Assembly: GCA_034509425.1 (NCBI GenBank)
Contig: JAVTVJ010000002.1
Location: 1 to 64,000, forward strand
Reading direction: 5' to 3'
From: Eopsaltria australis
Taxonomy: Eukaryota; Chordata; Aves; Passeriformes; Petroicidae
Length of the DNA stretch: 64,000 nt
Numbering within the stretch: position 1 is the first letter of the stretch; every line of letters starts with the position of its first letter. The notes beneath the pieces were generated by a model that had not been told where the DNA came from, searched no databases, and saw nothing but the letters and a program-made list of their open reading frames with translations. Shown piece after piece: positions 35,420 through 48,600 of this stretch. A program made the translations under genes and the position numbers.

Positions 35420-37776
35420 GGCCCATGCCTGGGCAAGTCAGAGAGCTGCAGCATTAGCACCCAAACTGTATAAAAAGGAAAAGTTGCAGGTTCACTGAAA
35501 AAGGAAGAGAGAAAAAGAGGACTGTAGTTTTGGCATGGAGCTTTGTTTTGTTCCTGCTCCCCCTGTCCTGGGTGGAAGGATGGAGGAGTCAGTGGGCACA
35601 GCACAACCTTCCCTGTCCCCACTGCACCCCTGTCAGTCCCTGGAAAAGTCATGGGAGAAGGATGCTGGGAAGCAAAGAATGAGTCCGAGGACACAGAGAA
35701 CTAATAGTACAGGAAATTTCCTGGAAAGTGCAAACTAAACACTTGAAGTAAAGCAAAGAGTTGCCTCCTACTCTCAGGAACTGTATCTCACACTGCATTG
35801 TCTTTAATCATTACTCAGGAACAATGACATGCAGTAATCTACTTCCTCAGCTTCATTTTGCATTAGCATGACAGAGTCTTATCAAAATAGAACTACTGGG
35901 ACTGCAAAACAAACAATTAAAGCTGAATGTTTCTAATTAAATCCAGTAGGATGAACACATTACAATGAATGTCATTTCCAATAGTGTCTCCAGAATGACA
36001 AAACAAAGTGGCTGTGAGTGGTACACCCCACAGAGCAGCACCACGTGTGCTTGTGTGGTGCTTCCCCTGAGACACCCCTCCAAAAGCTGCTGGCAAACCA
36101 CGTGCAGCTTGGCCTCCCTCCTGGAGCAGCATCTTTGAGCCACCACCACAGTGGCAATGGTCACAGATGGCACTGTGCCATCCTTGTGAATTCAGCAAGG
36201 ACACCTGCATGTCAGGGGGAACCCAGCCTGACTTTAGCAATCAGGGTGTTCTGGTAAAAGTGGCAGGGCACAGCAGTTAAGGACATCTGAGTGTCCTTCT
36301 GCAAGGTGCAGAGATGGGAACAGAGAAAGGCCTTTGGGGAGTTTCCTTCAGAAATCCTCCCAGAAAAATACCTGAAATTATGTTTTGCAAAAAACCGGTC
36401 GTGTTCTGTTTGTGAGGCACAAATGGCTTGAGTCAGCTTTAGGAGGAATGAGTTAGTGGTGAGCAGCCAATAGCAGGATGGTAATATCTGTCTGAAACAG
36501 CCTCAATGCCCTCAACACCCAAACAGGATCTCAACAGAGGGCACCTGAAGCTGACTCCCTTCCCCAGAAAATTACATATTTTCAAGCAAACCAGCACAAG
36601 GTGGTAGGTGCTCCCCTAGGACCAGTATTAGGCCACCTGTAATTATGGAGGAACTCATTCTGGGCAGTCTAAATTTGAGATGCTTTTTCTCCTCTGTCCC
36701 TGTTTACCTTTTGTCTTTTCCATTTTTTTGTGTGGAAAATTACCTGCCCTTTCCTCCTGTACCAAGGCTGCTTCTGGTAATGGCCAACAGAAAATAGGTC
36801 CCAGCCACCACGGCCAGAGCGCGTGGTGCAGAGCACTGCCAGTGCTGATGAGAGGAGCCAGATGTCTTGAGCAATGCCATCTGTGACATTTATCCCTAAC
36901 ACTCGTGGTTTGTGATGTACCAAACACTGACAGGCATGGCCAGGGGGCTAGGAAGGACTGCTGAGGCAGCTGGAACGTTCACCACAACCCGTGGGGAAAG
37001 GCAAGAAAGACAAGGCTGGACATCTTATTCAGAATGTTCTCCAAACACAAAACACACAGTGGCAGTGAGTTAACTTCTTATGTTTTTGGGGTTTGTTTTG
37101 CATTCCTGGTGAGGAGAAAGTAAAGGAATTTTAAGATGTTGTGAAGGACAGCTTGTGTAAGACTGGCTAAGGTGAGGCTCTGGATTTCACTGCCTGGGAT
37201 GATGGTGGGATCCAGCACTGGAGCATGGATTATCTTGTCAAGTACAGGCTTGGCTATCGTGTAAGGATTGATGTAAGGATTTGTGCCACATCTGAACTGC
37301 ATAAAAATCAGGCCTGTGCTGAACACGGACTGGTCAGCATACCAATGGGACTCTGCTGTATTTGTTCTGCAGAAAAAAACTTGCAGCAAGGTATTTATAG
37401 GAAGTCCATATGTAGAAGAATATTGTTAAGCACTGGAAACAGATTGCAGTCCAGAGCAAAACAAAACATGGAGAAATAGTCATTATTCACACAATCATAT
37501 ATATATAGCATAATCACCCACAAGGCTGTCAAATGAGGCCAAGCCCTGTTGCATTTTTGGCAATCAGTAGGCAGTGAAGCCATGTGTCCCTACCAGGAAG
37601 ACAGGATTTGACCTGCAGCAGCACCTGGGGACAGTATGGGATAAGCCTGATGGGAACTGGGCTACTTTCAACACTGTCCAAGATCCTCTCCCCAGGACAT
37701 GTTGACCCATGACCTTAATCAGCCATGGCAAATCTGGGTAGCAGTAATGAAGTTTAACCCCCACACCCATGCCATC

Positions 37777-37890
37777 ACAGACTCACAGAATGGTGGAGGT
37801 GGGAAGGGACCTCTGGAAGTCACCTGGTCCAAGCCCCCTGCTTGGACCACCCAGAGCAGACTGCCCTGCACCACGTCCAGCTGGGCTATT
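37777..37890 (-). mobile_element. CR1 LINE 3' fragment
   Basis: CAGACTCACAGAATGGTGG, GTGGGAAGGGACCTCTGG and GGACCACCCAGAGCAG form a short CR1 3' end in reverse orientation. Confidence 0.85.
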
Positions 37891-39169
37891 CTTCCTCATA
37901 TCTTTATTTACAAAGTTTATTTTTTTCTTAAGTTTAAGTAATGTGCTGTACCAATCAAAATGTCTGGGGAAGATGTGCAGTGACAAAGACGTAACAAGAG
38001 TAAAGACAAAATGCTGTAAATACTTTTTTTTTTGTCCAGTCACATGGACAACATCAGAAAGCATCTGATAGGCAGCAAATCAAACAAAAAGGGCAGAAAC
38101 ACATATGGAAATACACAAATACATAAAACATGAGGGGCAGGAGGAATGCCTTAAATACTGTGCAAAACTGACTTCCATTAAGCAGCAACTGAAAACATCA
38201 TTGATGCAACACTGCAAGAGTTGGGCCACATTTCTCCTCAGATGGGTTTGACCATTCTTTGATCTTTACCTTGTTCCAGACCACTCTCTTTCAGACTGAC
38301 AGGTTGATGCTTTATTTGGAAATAGAAAGAATGTCAAGACACTTTCCTGAGGGATGCCTTGTGAACACGGTATTTTAGGAGTCCCTGGCAGGGTCTTGGC
38401 CCACACCATGCGATACTCTCCTGGACAAACCCCAGACGTGGGAGGTAGTGCTGTCTCAGCAGGTGCTGTGGATGCAGCCCCACTCCAAGGGTGAGATAAC
38501 AGTGCAAGACCAGGCTGCCCCTGGTCACCTTGATCTTGGAACAGCCAAAAACCATGGGCGCATTTCATTTAATACTGTAGGTGTGACCTTGAAGTCTAAG
38601 ATGCAATGGATGATCTTCACAAAACCAAAATATTTATACAGCAACACAGTGACAAATGTCCATCACGGGATCAAGAAAAGTGAGAAATTCTATGTTTATT
38701 TATCTGAGTAGTTAAACATAGCATGTGTCTCAAAAATCAAATTCAGGACAAATGAGATCATGCAGCAAGCAGGTTTCGCTTCATATTAAGCAAACCCTAA
38801 AGACTTCAAAACACGTGTTCTTTATGCCACAAGAACTAGGCTTTTGATTATTTACCTTGTGCTGATGCATTTGAAGAGCTTCCCAGTGGCTGCTGAAGGG
38901 GCTGTTACCCTACTCCATGTGGTTCCACTATACCTTGGCTCTCAGCTAAACACCCTCTCCACACCACCACAGTGACTGGCCCATGCTACATGTGCAGGGG
39001 CTGGCTGGGTAGCCAAAGCTGAAATTTGACTCACTGTATAGTTTGTTTTGGGAGGTACAAACCTGCTCATAATGAAAATCTAATGTTCTGTGATTCATGC
39101 TCCATTGAAGTTTGTAGAAGTCTTCATGGTCATGACATTTATTAGCAAAGTAACTGGTACACTCCTGGT

Positions 39170-39253
39170 TATTTAGAGCCAGCTAGAATTATCTTGATGA
39201 GTTTTCTTGGCTACTTAGAGCCAGTTAGAATTATCTTAATGAGTCTTCTTGTT
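39170..39253. repeat. 42-bp tandem duplication
   Basis: Two adjacent copies share TTAGAGCCAG, TAGAATTATCTT and ATGAG, offset by 42 bp and differing at a few positions. Confidence 0.85.
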
Positions 39254-41768
39254 GGGAGTTCTCAAATAATCTTCTCTATACAACAAGAGCAGTTCACACT
39301 TACAGACCAAAATAGGTCTCAATCAACCCACAAATTCCAATTATAGATTTATGGGTTTGGACATTGCCTATGGACTAAGCTGTTGAATAATATATTAACA
39401 AATTGCAGTGATAACCTTACAAATGTGTTCAAAATTATTTTCTTTTATGTATTTCTTTCCCACCATGTTATTTCCTTCAAAATAAAAGGTCTGATTTTGT
39501 CTTCTTTTTCACAGTATTTTATTGTAGTCCTAGACTGTTTATCTTTCCTGTCATCTATTTGCACCTCAGAACATTGCTGAGAACAAAACATTTTTTTTAA
39601 AGATAGCAATTGACAGATAAGAGTTTTAATTTAATACAACCACAGAATTATTAGTTTTGGGCATGACAGCATCAGCAATGACACATTCTTATCCAGTAGA
39701 GTTGTTACAGACCCATTGGAAACTTGGCAAAAGCAGGGAAGCCAAGATTTAATCCTTTGAAATTGTATCCAAGGCCTTCCTTCCTGAACCTCTCTAAATT
39801 TCCTGATGGCAACTAAAGCTCAGACCAACACTAAACTGTTGAATTGTATTTTGGGAGAATTCCAGTATTTTTGCCATGCTTTACTGATGAAGTTGCATTT
39901 CAACTAACACAGATTTACTTTAAAATGCATTTTTTTAGCCTGTTTGTAAGATATTTCAAAACAACTTAGGTAAAAGGGATAATATAAATAAACATTTTTG
40001 CTCAGGTTAACCAAAAGATTTTTCTTTAAGCATATGCTTGTTCACAAGCAAGTCAAAATTCTATGGTTTTTAAAGGAAGATGCTAAAGAAAATGACTTCA
40101 TACTTTGCTTGTCCCATGATTTGTGCAATACATTTTTACACTAACATCAAAAAGATGGAACTCTTGGAAGATGAACCATAACAACTTTGAAATTTGCTTC
40201 ACGTGAGCAGAAAATTCTTTTGAAGTCTGATGTGAAATTAAATTATGGATGTTAATGCAATTCCACCCTGTTATCCAGTACACACAGTTCTTCAAAACTT
40301 AATCAAGAACAGGCACTGAATTTTTTTAAATGGATGTTATTTATTAAAAATTAAATGGAGATTATGCTCTAAGTTACAGTGGTTTTGCTACCTTAAAACC
40401 CACCATGAAAAGAACTGTATCTCTTTGATACATTTCATTTTACCTAATATATTTTTCACACAGCTTGTTCTATGTGAATGGTAACAAGGATGACCCTAAA
40501 AGCAAAACTAAACTGTCTTGTTGCAGCCTAAAAGCAGTGAGGATACAACCAGTCAATTCCTCTCTGTTAGAGACTTCCACTTACCTGAGACCCTTCTCAA
40601 TTTACTGAAGTAAACTCACTCCTGCAAACATCCCAAAAACAAAACGTCAGAGTACCTGTGCCTGCCCATGGCATCTTCCTAGTGCTTACTATACCAGGCA
40701 GCAAAAATAGGAGCAAGGAGTGGAGCTGGGAAGGGAAAGGGACATGCAGAGTTAGGAAAGACATTGTTTGCAAAAAGGATACTTTAGAGGAAAAGAAGGT
40801 ACACTGAGACTGTAATAACAAATATCTGAGAATTTAAATACACAGCTAAAGTTGCAGTTTCATAATATGACTGCAGTAATGTACGTGGTCTTTTTAAAAA
40901 GCTGGGATTGAATTTTTTTGTGAATGGAATTTCCATGTGGAAGAAACCAATCCCTTCCAGTAACATCCCCAGCACCCATCACCTTCTCCCCCAGCTTACA
41001 CTGGTGTAACAAGAGGTTGCCAGGTCCCAGCTGATGTCTCTTACATGCATTTATTTTCTCCTGCTGTAGTAGGAGATGCTGACATCTCCGCCTTCAAAGG
41101 AGGTGGGAGGACTTGGAGCTTTTTTCCTTAGATGGAAGTGACAATATGAAATAGGGATAGCCAACTCATCACTTGCAGAGGATGTGCCAGTTCCCCTCCC
41201 AGCCCCAGAGGAGCAAACCAGAACACGGGGGCCACTGAAGACGCTGTGCTAAAATGTAGGGAGAGAGATCAATAGCAATAAGAGCTGTTCCTATCACCAC
41301 AGTGTGAGACACACTTGGCACATGAAAACATCAGATACTTCAGGCTTCTCAGTGCTGAAGCCATGCAAGCTAAAAATAAATTCCCTGAGCACTTTCCACC
41401 AAGCAGAGGCAAATCTGTCATCCCAAGAGGTGGGTCTGACAGATCAGATAAGGCAGATATGACAGAACTAATGAACCAAGATGTGAAGCTGGTAACTGGA
41501 GAGTGAGGGCTGGCCTTGAGTGGGCCCAGCTTAGAAAACTGAAAAGAGGTTTCATGCTGGTTTGGTTTTCTTCTTCCTTGAAAAGTATCCTTCTCCTTGC
41601 AGGGCAGAGAGGAAAAACCCATCTCCAAAACAATTGTCTACCTCCCAAGCTAAGCTATGAGATACGTATGGTAGAAAGTGACTTCCTCCAGGTACCACTC
41701 CCTGAGAGACACGAGGCTGCACTCAAGATCTGGTGCTCCTCAGAAGGGACGTGCAGCTGGGGATCCAC

Positions 41769-42184
41769 TGTGAGATATACTCACTGATAAAGTTGAAAAA
41801 AGACAGAATCATTGAAGCAAGACTATTTATTAATGTAAACGAGCCAGCTGAGTCAGGTGCATCTCACTGAAGAGGCACATCTCCCCTTAAAATGCACAAA
41901 CTTTTATGCCCTTCCCTGGCCCGTGGGGGTCTCTGTCCCTTTTCCCTTGGTCTGGGTACTCAGGAATTCACATTCTTTCCAACAGCCTACTGTGCTCAAA
42001 CCAGCACCTCCTTTCTCTTCTCCCTTCTCTCCTTAGCAATGAGCATGGGTTCACTCCCCTTTTCCTCCCTCTCACACTCACCAGGCCTGGCCTTGTGCTG
42101 TTCCACCTTTGCCTTGGTGACACGAACACATGTTCTTGTGGCTGGTTGCAATGGCTGAAGCAAAACATTATTTTATCCCTCACA
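41769..42184 (-). mobile_element. Solo LTR, 416 bp, minus strand
   Basis: Read on the minus strand it starts TGTGAGGGATAAAATAATG and ends GTGAGTATATCTCACA, so its ends form a 6-bp inverted repeat (TGTGAG/CTCACA). Flanks are TCCAC at 41764-41768 and TCTAC at 42185-42189, a 5-bp target duplication with one transition. Inside are a TATA-like GCATAAAAG (plus strand CTTTTATG near 41908) and an AATAAA about 80 bp further on (near 41833). This is a complete U3-R-U5 layout. I do not recognise the family. No internal viral sequence adjoins it. Confidence 0.8.
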
Positions 42185-42189
42185 TCTAC

Positions 42190-45100
42190 CAAGTGTTTTC
42201 TCAGCTGTGACAGCCTTGGAATCATCATGAACCATTTCTGTTTCTGGAGGTTCCTCATTGTGAACTGATAAATTTAATGCCAGACATTCATAATCTGCTC
42301 CAATTTCCAGTATGACTGGCCAAAACTGCTCTCAGGAGGTCTCAAATCAGGCCCAGTATCTTGTGGGTTAACCCAAATTGTTCCTCAGAAAGCCACTTTC
42401 AAAGGCTGAAAGGCAAGATCTGGTGCTGAGCCAATACCAGACATATGGGTCATATGTCCCTGTGTGTATAGGGGATGAAACAACTTGAAGCACTATCTTG
42501 TATCCATGTGCAGAGTTTAACTGTCCAGCATGGACACAGTTCCTGCCAGCCACACCAGCCCCTTTTAGCTGCTGCTCTGGAGCAGAGCCTGCTCTGGGTA
42601 GAGACAGACAAACCACCGTGGTTTGTGGGGGTGCAGGGGAGGACTGGAGCACGTGAAAGCCAGGTTGTCTTGTGACCTCTGAAGAAGAGAAGGAGAATGC
42701 ATGTGCTAAATGATGGCAATGCAGCGGCTACAAAGCTGCCATGACTGTTCTTACCTGTTGCACTTAATACCTGCAGTTCCTACTCGGCACTGTGCTTGGG
42801 AAACCTTTCACGATTCACCTCTGGAGCTTTCAACACAGGAAGTGTGACTGAACTGCTCCCTCGGGCCATTTTCAGGGATGACAAAGTTTACCCAGAGGAC
42901 CTCAAAGACTCTGAAAACTCTACAGCTTCTCCTTTCTTCTGACTTTAGTGTTGGGCAACACAGGTCTTGCAGCAAAACCAGGAAATTTATCGGGTCAAAT
43001 CTGCTGTGCATCCACCAATGTCCTGGTCTCCAAGACATTTTTGGAGGACTTCTTAGCTTGGGGTTAGAGTCCTGCACAATGAACATCATCTGGAGCTGCA
43101 GTGTGGGCATTACCAGAAGCCCAGAAGGATATTGTGTATCCCAAGGGAACACAGTTAATTAAGTGCAATCTTCCTCTGATTTCTTCACATAAGAGATGCC
43201 ATGAAATTTCTTAATCAGCAGCCTAAACTTGTGTGGCTGATACTCTGTGGGTTTGGAAGAGAGCTGCAAGGACGTGAGGAAGGTGTAAATTAAAGTAGGT
43301 CACATCAAGATTATTTTAATTTACTTCTTCCGGTGCTTGCAGAGTTGGCTTCCACTTCAGCTTCTGCCTCAAGCACCCCAGCTCATAACTTACATTAATT
43401 AGGCCCCTAAAGCAAGATTCATGCTAATATGTAGGCAGAAATACAAATACAATTTTAGTGCATTACAGTATGATTGCCCAGCAGTGATGCTTATAGCCCA
43501 GTACCCCTGCAAAACCAAAAGCAGTGCATAAAACATCCCAGTGCTATGGCACCAGTGCCCATCTGCTTCCTCGGGGAGCTTCTCTGGGCAAAAAGCAAGT
43601 GCCTCAGTGGCACAAAAGCAGGATGGAATGGTCAGCACCCATCCCAGGGGCCATCAGGATGAGGAGTTGGTTTTCACCCAGGGCAGGAGCAGAAAACCCT
43701 GCTCAAGGGGATGAAGGGAGAGAAGGAGATGCCAGGTTTCTTGGTGGCATTTCCCTCCCATGGGCACAACTCATCGCTAGCCATGCCAGCCCCTGAGCAG
43801 GAGGAGCCACTGGCACCCTGAAGCAGCTGGCATCCACTTCCCTGTGGGAGGATGCCACATCATGCAGACCAGTGGCCCTGGGAAAAATAACTCATCAATC
43901 ACTAATGGAGAGTCACAGGAGATGCTCCTACTATGTGGGAGTAGATGCCAAAGAACAGCTGAGCAGGGGGCTGTGGTTTATTTTTAATTTTGTGCAGTAT
44001 ATTTGCCTTCCACATGATCCTCTCATTCTTCCTCTCCCAGCACATGTAAATAGAGAGACAGTAAATGGCACACTCGGGTCCCAGCAGACTGAGCCACGGC
44101 ACAGAGCTGCTGCAGATCACCGAGCTTGCTGTGGCTGTCTCACAGACCCACCTGCACTTCATGGAGACATCTTCCTTTTCCTCACACCCCAGAGCAAGGT
44201 CAGGTAAGAGGCTGCAGGGCAGCCCCACAGGCACATTCCAGCCTGTGCTGCTTGTCTTGGCTGACGGATCCGTGCACAGCACGCTCCCAGACCACCACAC
44301 ATTTGGCCACTGAGGAAAACCTCTGGATGCAAAACCCCTTCCTGGATAGAATCATGTTTCACTCCTGGAAAGTTTATTGGCTAATCTACAAGGGCTCTCA
44401 AATAAAGTTTATGAGCCTGTAAACGCTCCCTGCCATGAAATGGCCCCAGGAGCCAAGGATAACCTGTGTGAGCTTTACTGCAGCCTTTTACCAGGAGCAG
44501 TGCTGGGATGTGGTGCAGGCTGCTCCAAGGGGCCGTGGGGAGGGTAGTTGTGAAGCAGGGAGACTGAGCTCCTTGCTACAAACATCACCAGCTGCCTTCA
44601 GCCCTGACTGCTGTGGTGGCACTTGGGCCAGCTGGCAGCTGGGGTGTCCCATGTGGATGGACACCACCCTGGAGGTATTTACTGCTCCTGAACCAAGACC
44701 TATCACCCTCTCACAACCTTGTGTTCTTGCCTTTCATTGCAAAAGCCAGGCAGTTGTGGCAAAATTAGGACAGCTGCTGCTGACAATTAGCTTCAGATAA
44801 GGTCTTCAGGGTGTCCAATGGGAAATAAATGAATGCTGTTCAAGCCAGCACTGTAAAGTCCCCCTGGCAATCCCTGCCAGACCTCACCCTGCCAGCAGGC
44901 ACCAGGCAGCCAAGCAAGGGGCCCTGCCACCCTCTGCTTGCAGGGCTGGGTCCCCACCAATGCAGCCCAGCCCAGCCCAGCCCAGCCCAGCCCAGCCCAG
45001 CCCAGCACAGCACTGCACAGCACTGCCCTGCACAGCACAGCACAGCACAGCACAGCACAGCACAGCTCAGCACTGCCCTGCACTGCACAGATCAGCAGAG

Positions 45101-45439
45101 CAGAGCACTGCACAGCACTGCATTGCACTGCAGGAGGGCTGGCACACTCTGCCAATGGACTGCAGCTTCATAGCTTTCTGGATTTATTTTAAATAGATGT
45201 TTGTTCTAGTGTAGTCTAAACCACTGCTGGCCCTCAGGGAAGGTGAATACCTGCCCAGCATGGCACAAACTCCACCTTCATTCTAACTTATCCTGCACCT
45301 CACCTGTGTGTAAGTATTACTTTATGCAGAAAGAGCAGAGAACGGGACTTTATAGGTGCTCAGCACACCAAAGCCACACTTCCAGTCTCATATATGTCAG
45401 GCACTGACTGGGTCCAATGTTTCCAGTGGCTCCCCATGA
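42190..45439. other. Intergenic, GC-richer, no gene seen
   Basis: Ends with the CAGCC/CAGCA repeat. The frames of 80-120 codons around 44793-45196 are products of that repeat. Confidence 0.55.
44963..45130. repeat. (CAGCC)8 followed by CAGCA-type repeats
   Basis: Eight perfect CAGCC units (44963-45002) pass into CAGCA-type pentamers with CACTG interruptions up to about 45130. The minus strand of the first part is (GGGCT)n. Confidence 0.95.
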
Positions 45440-45668
45440 TACTGAAAGAAGGTAGTCTTGAATTGGATATTAGGAAGAAATTGTTTACTGTGAGGGTGGT
45501 GAGGCAATGGAACAGGTTGCCAAGAGAAGCAACCTGAAAGTGCTCAAGGCCAGGCTGGATGAGGCTTTGAGCCATCTGGTTTAGTGGAAAATGTCCCAGC
45601 CCATAGCAGGGGAATTAGAACTAGATAATCTTTAAGATCCCTTCCAACCCAAACTATTCTGTGATTCA
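45440..45668 (+). mobile_element. CR1 LINE 3' fragment
   Basis: TTGGATATTAGGAAGAAATT, GTGGTGAGGCAATGGAACAG, GATCCCTTCCAACCCAAACT and the terminal ATTCTGTGATTC are the conserved CR1 3' end in sense orientation. Confidence 0.9.
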
Positions 45669-48600
45669 GTGCTTCTTTACTCACCAGTATCCCATGTAAG
45701 GATCTGCCTTCCCATCTCTGAGGTCTATGGAAAATGCTCCTTACTCCAGCCACAGCCATCCATCTGCACAAGCAGTATTGGTGTTGAACATCACTGATGC
45801 ATGTGCAATTGTGGCAAATTTCCATTTTTCAGCCTCACAAACAAAAGTAAATGTTTGGAGGAAAAAATTGCCTTTCTTACTCCTGACCAAAAAATTGACT
45901 TCTTGTGTGGTTGATGTGAGACTAACCAGACCCTGTTAATTTGGACCTACACTCAGCAGTAACAGGGAAATGAATTAGCAGCCATGACACAAAACAAAAT
46001 AGAAGTGGGATCAATTGGTCTCTGTTTTATGGGCTTTGGGTAGCACCATTTGAGCCTAAAATACAGTCAGCATGTGCCAGTGCTGCTACTTCCATCTAAA
46101 GGATGTGGAAGAGAAAGACTTGCTTATGCAGGTATCATACCACAAAGTACAGCATCACCAAGAGTAAATATAGGTTAATATTCTAAGTAACAGAAGAGCT
46201 TTAACATACCTCTCAAGAACCTCATGTTTTTAAAGTATGTAAATCTAATGGGCCTAAGGTGAATAAAATCAGTCAGTGGGGGGGAAAAAGAAAAATAAAA
46301 AATCAAGACTGCTAAAAATACAATTATTTTTTAATTATGCATAGGAATTTTTATCCAGTGACTTTGTGTTGCAAACAGGCACTGCAGTAGGCCATGTCCT
46401 GCTGTGAGAATCCCTGCATTTATCTCAGCAGCACCCAGTGTTTCCCCATGAATTTGTCTGGCCTCAGCAGCCTGTTGAGAGCTATAAAACATCCTGCCTG
46501 CACCAGATGCAGGGTGTGCATCCCATGGATGTGGCCCCCACCTTACAGCCTTATAGCTCTGGGCGTTACAAGGAGGAAGACTCATCACCTTGACCCTCTG
46601 CCTGGGTGCAGGGCTGGTGGCATTGGCCAGCTGCTGTCCTTTCAAAGGTGCTCCAAAGGCAGGTGACATCCTCACTCTGCCCTCAAACCCTGCTCAGTGT
46701 GGGAGGAGCTGGGAAAACATTTTTTGGCTTTACACCCTGCTCTGCTAACAAGGAATTAAGCAAACTGGACCAACTTCATGGAAGGGGCTTCTAACAACAG
46801 GAATCTTGAAGAAACAAACCAAGCAATGCTTTTTTTTCTGTGATGATGCTAATCCAAAAACAAGGCACATTTGGTAGTGGCTGTAGCATCCCTCCAGACA
46901 CCCATCAGCCCAGGGAGGGATGACTAAGCAGGAGACAGAGGGATGACTGAGCAAGGAGCAAGACAGCTCTGTCAGGGCTTATTGTAACACCCGCCAGCAA
47001 TTTCACACACTGAATGAAGCAATTTAATAAAAACAGTCAGGTCTCCAGTCAGTCCAATAAGCTGTAATCTCACTCTATTTCTCTTCAAATTGAAAGAAAA
47101 AAGAAATCACTAACTGATAGGCAAGCCTCTTCTCACAGGGCAGAAATCCTTGCTATAACAACTCTAAACTGGTGCTCCTCTGCACCATGGGTTTTATCAT
47201 CACCCTGGGACCCTGCAACCAAGATTGGAACTCACCTGTACTCACTAACCAAGCTTAAATTCATTAATGGAAACTCTTCTCCATAGTTACCTAGCCAAGA
47301 GGAACTCAACAGCTGAGGTAAACTTTAAAGAAACTTCCCTGCTTTCCTGGAGCCTCATTTAATGCCCATTCTCCCTTACAATCCCAGCAACCCAGATTTC
47401 CTCCCACCTGCAGAACTGAGATATCTGAGAGAGAAGTAGGTATTGGGGGAGTTTCTGTGCATCAAAAGATGGTTTAGATGTCCCTGAATTCAGGTCTGGT
47501 CTGGAGGAGCTGCTCCACAGCTGCCACTTTCCCAAAGGACACCCCCAGTCCTGCTCCATACTATGAGGATCAAAGCAAGCCTGAGCTCAGCAAAAGTTAA
47601 CTCAGTAGCAAATAGACCAGTAAAGGGCCATCAAATGCTAGACACCTAGTAATGAAACATTGAGTTTAGTAGAGAATCATACTTGGTCCAAAACTGTAAA
47701 TAACCTCTTCAAAGAGATCTAAAGCCTTCTGTGTCCTGTGTCTGCCAGGGCTTGCCCACATGCACAGGTATGCTTTGGGGGATCAGGATCTCTCTCCATT
47801 GAGGGGCTGTGGATCAGAGCAGAGGGATCTCAGTCCTTAGCATTGCTGCTGCCAAGGTCAGAATGGCAACAGCCCTGGTGGGGCTGAACTTCCAGGGCTC
47901 AGGCCTCCCCAGGTCTGCTCTGGGCTCCTCACGTTGAACACTGGCAGCAAATATTCCCAGTACTTGTGATTTTCCAGGCCCCCAAAGCTACTTCTGCCAT
48001 GACTTCCAAGTGAGCAGATGGCAGCACCAGTGTTACTATTCAGTACTTGTATTAGATATTTGTTAGTCAGTATTTGTGCAGCTCACCATTGGGTTCAGTT
48101 CCCCAGAGCTGGGGTGATGAAGCCCCCAGGGAAGCTTTTGCAGGTCATGAATGACCACACAAGCCTGTGTATGATGACCACTTTTGTGGCACAGCTGCTG
48201 GCATCTAAGCACTGAGGAGTGAATGGGCTGTCACTCCCACTGCCACCAGTGCATTTTTTGCTTGACGTACTTTTCCTACCCAAGGCATGTCACTGCCTTC
48301 AGGATTCCCCAGCCCTTCCCTGAGTGGTCTCAGTCTCTCAGGAGGTGGCTGATGTGCCACCTCAGTCTGCCTTCAATTAATCTTTCAAAACTGCCTGTGA
48401 AGCACCAAACAGCCCATCCCACTCTGGAGACCCCCATGGCAGAGGGAGCAGTGGTGACCATCATCAGCCAATGGGCCCTGGACAGGCTGCTTGGTCACAG
48501 ACCTGCAGACACAGCAGGTGGAGAGCCTGGACAACCTCCTGCATGGTAAGGCCATCAACTGTGGGAAGGAATCTTGCATTTCCTCATAAAACAACCCAAG

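Larger units (their letters stand above)
31126..41768. other. Intergenic, mostly unique sequence
   Basis: Holds a short CR1 at 37777, the tandem duplications at 35366 and 39170, and no supported gene. Frames up to about 140 codons (for example 33124-33549) lack known motifs. Confidence 0.55.

Noticed and set aside
37078..37389. 103-codon minus-strand frame that looks mildly protein-like
   Set aside because: No recognised family, splice sites or conserved motif. Length is within chance for this base composition.
44793..45196. Several Ala/Val- or His/Ser-repeat proteins of 78-120 codons
   Set aside because: All are translations of the CAGCC/CAGCA pentamer array in different frames.
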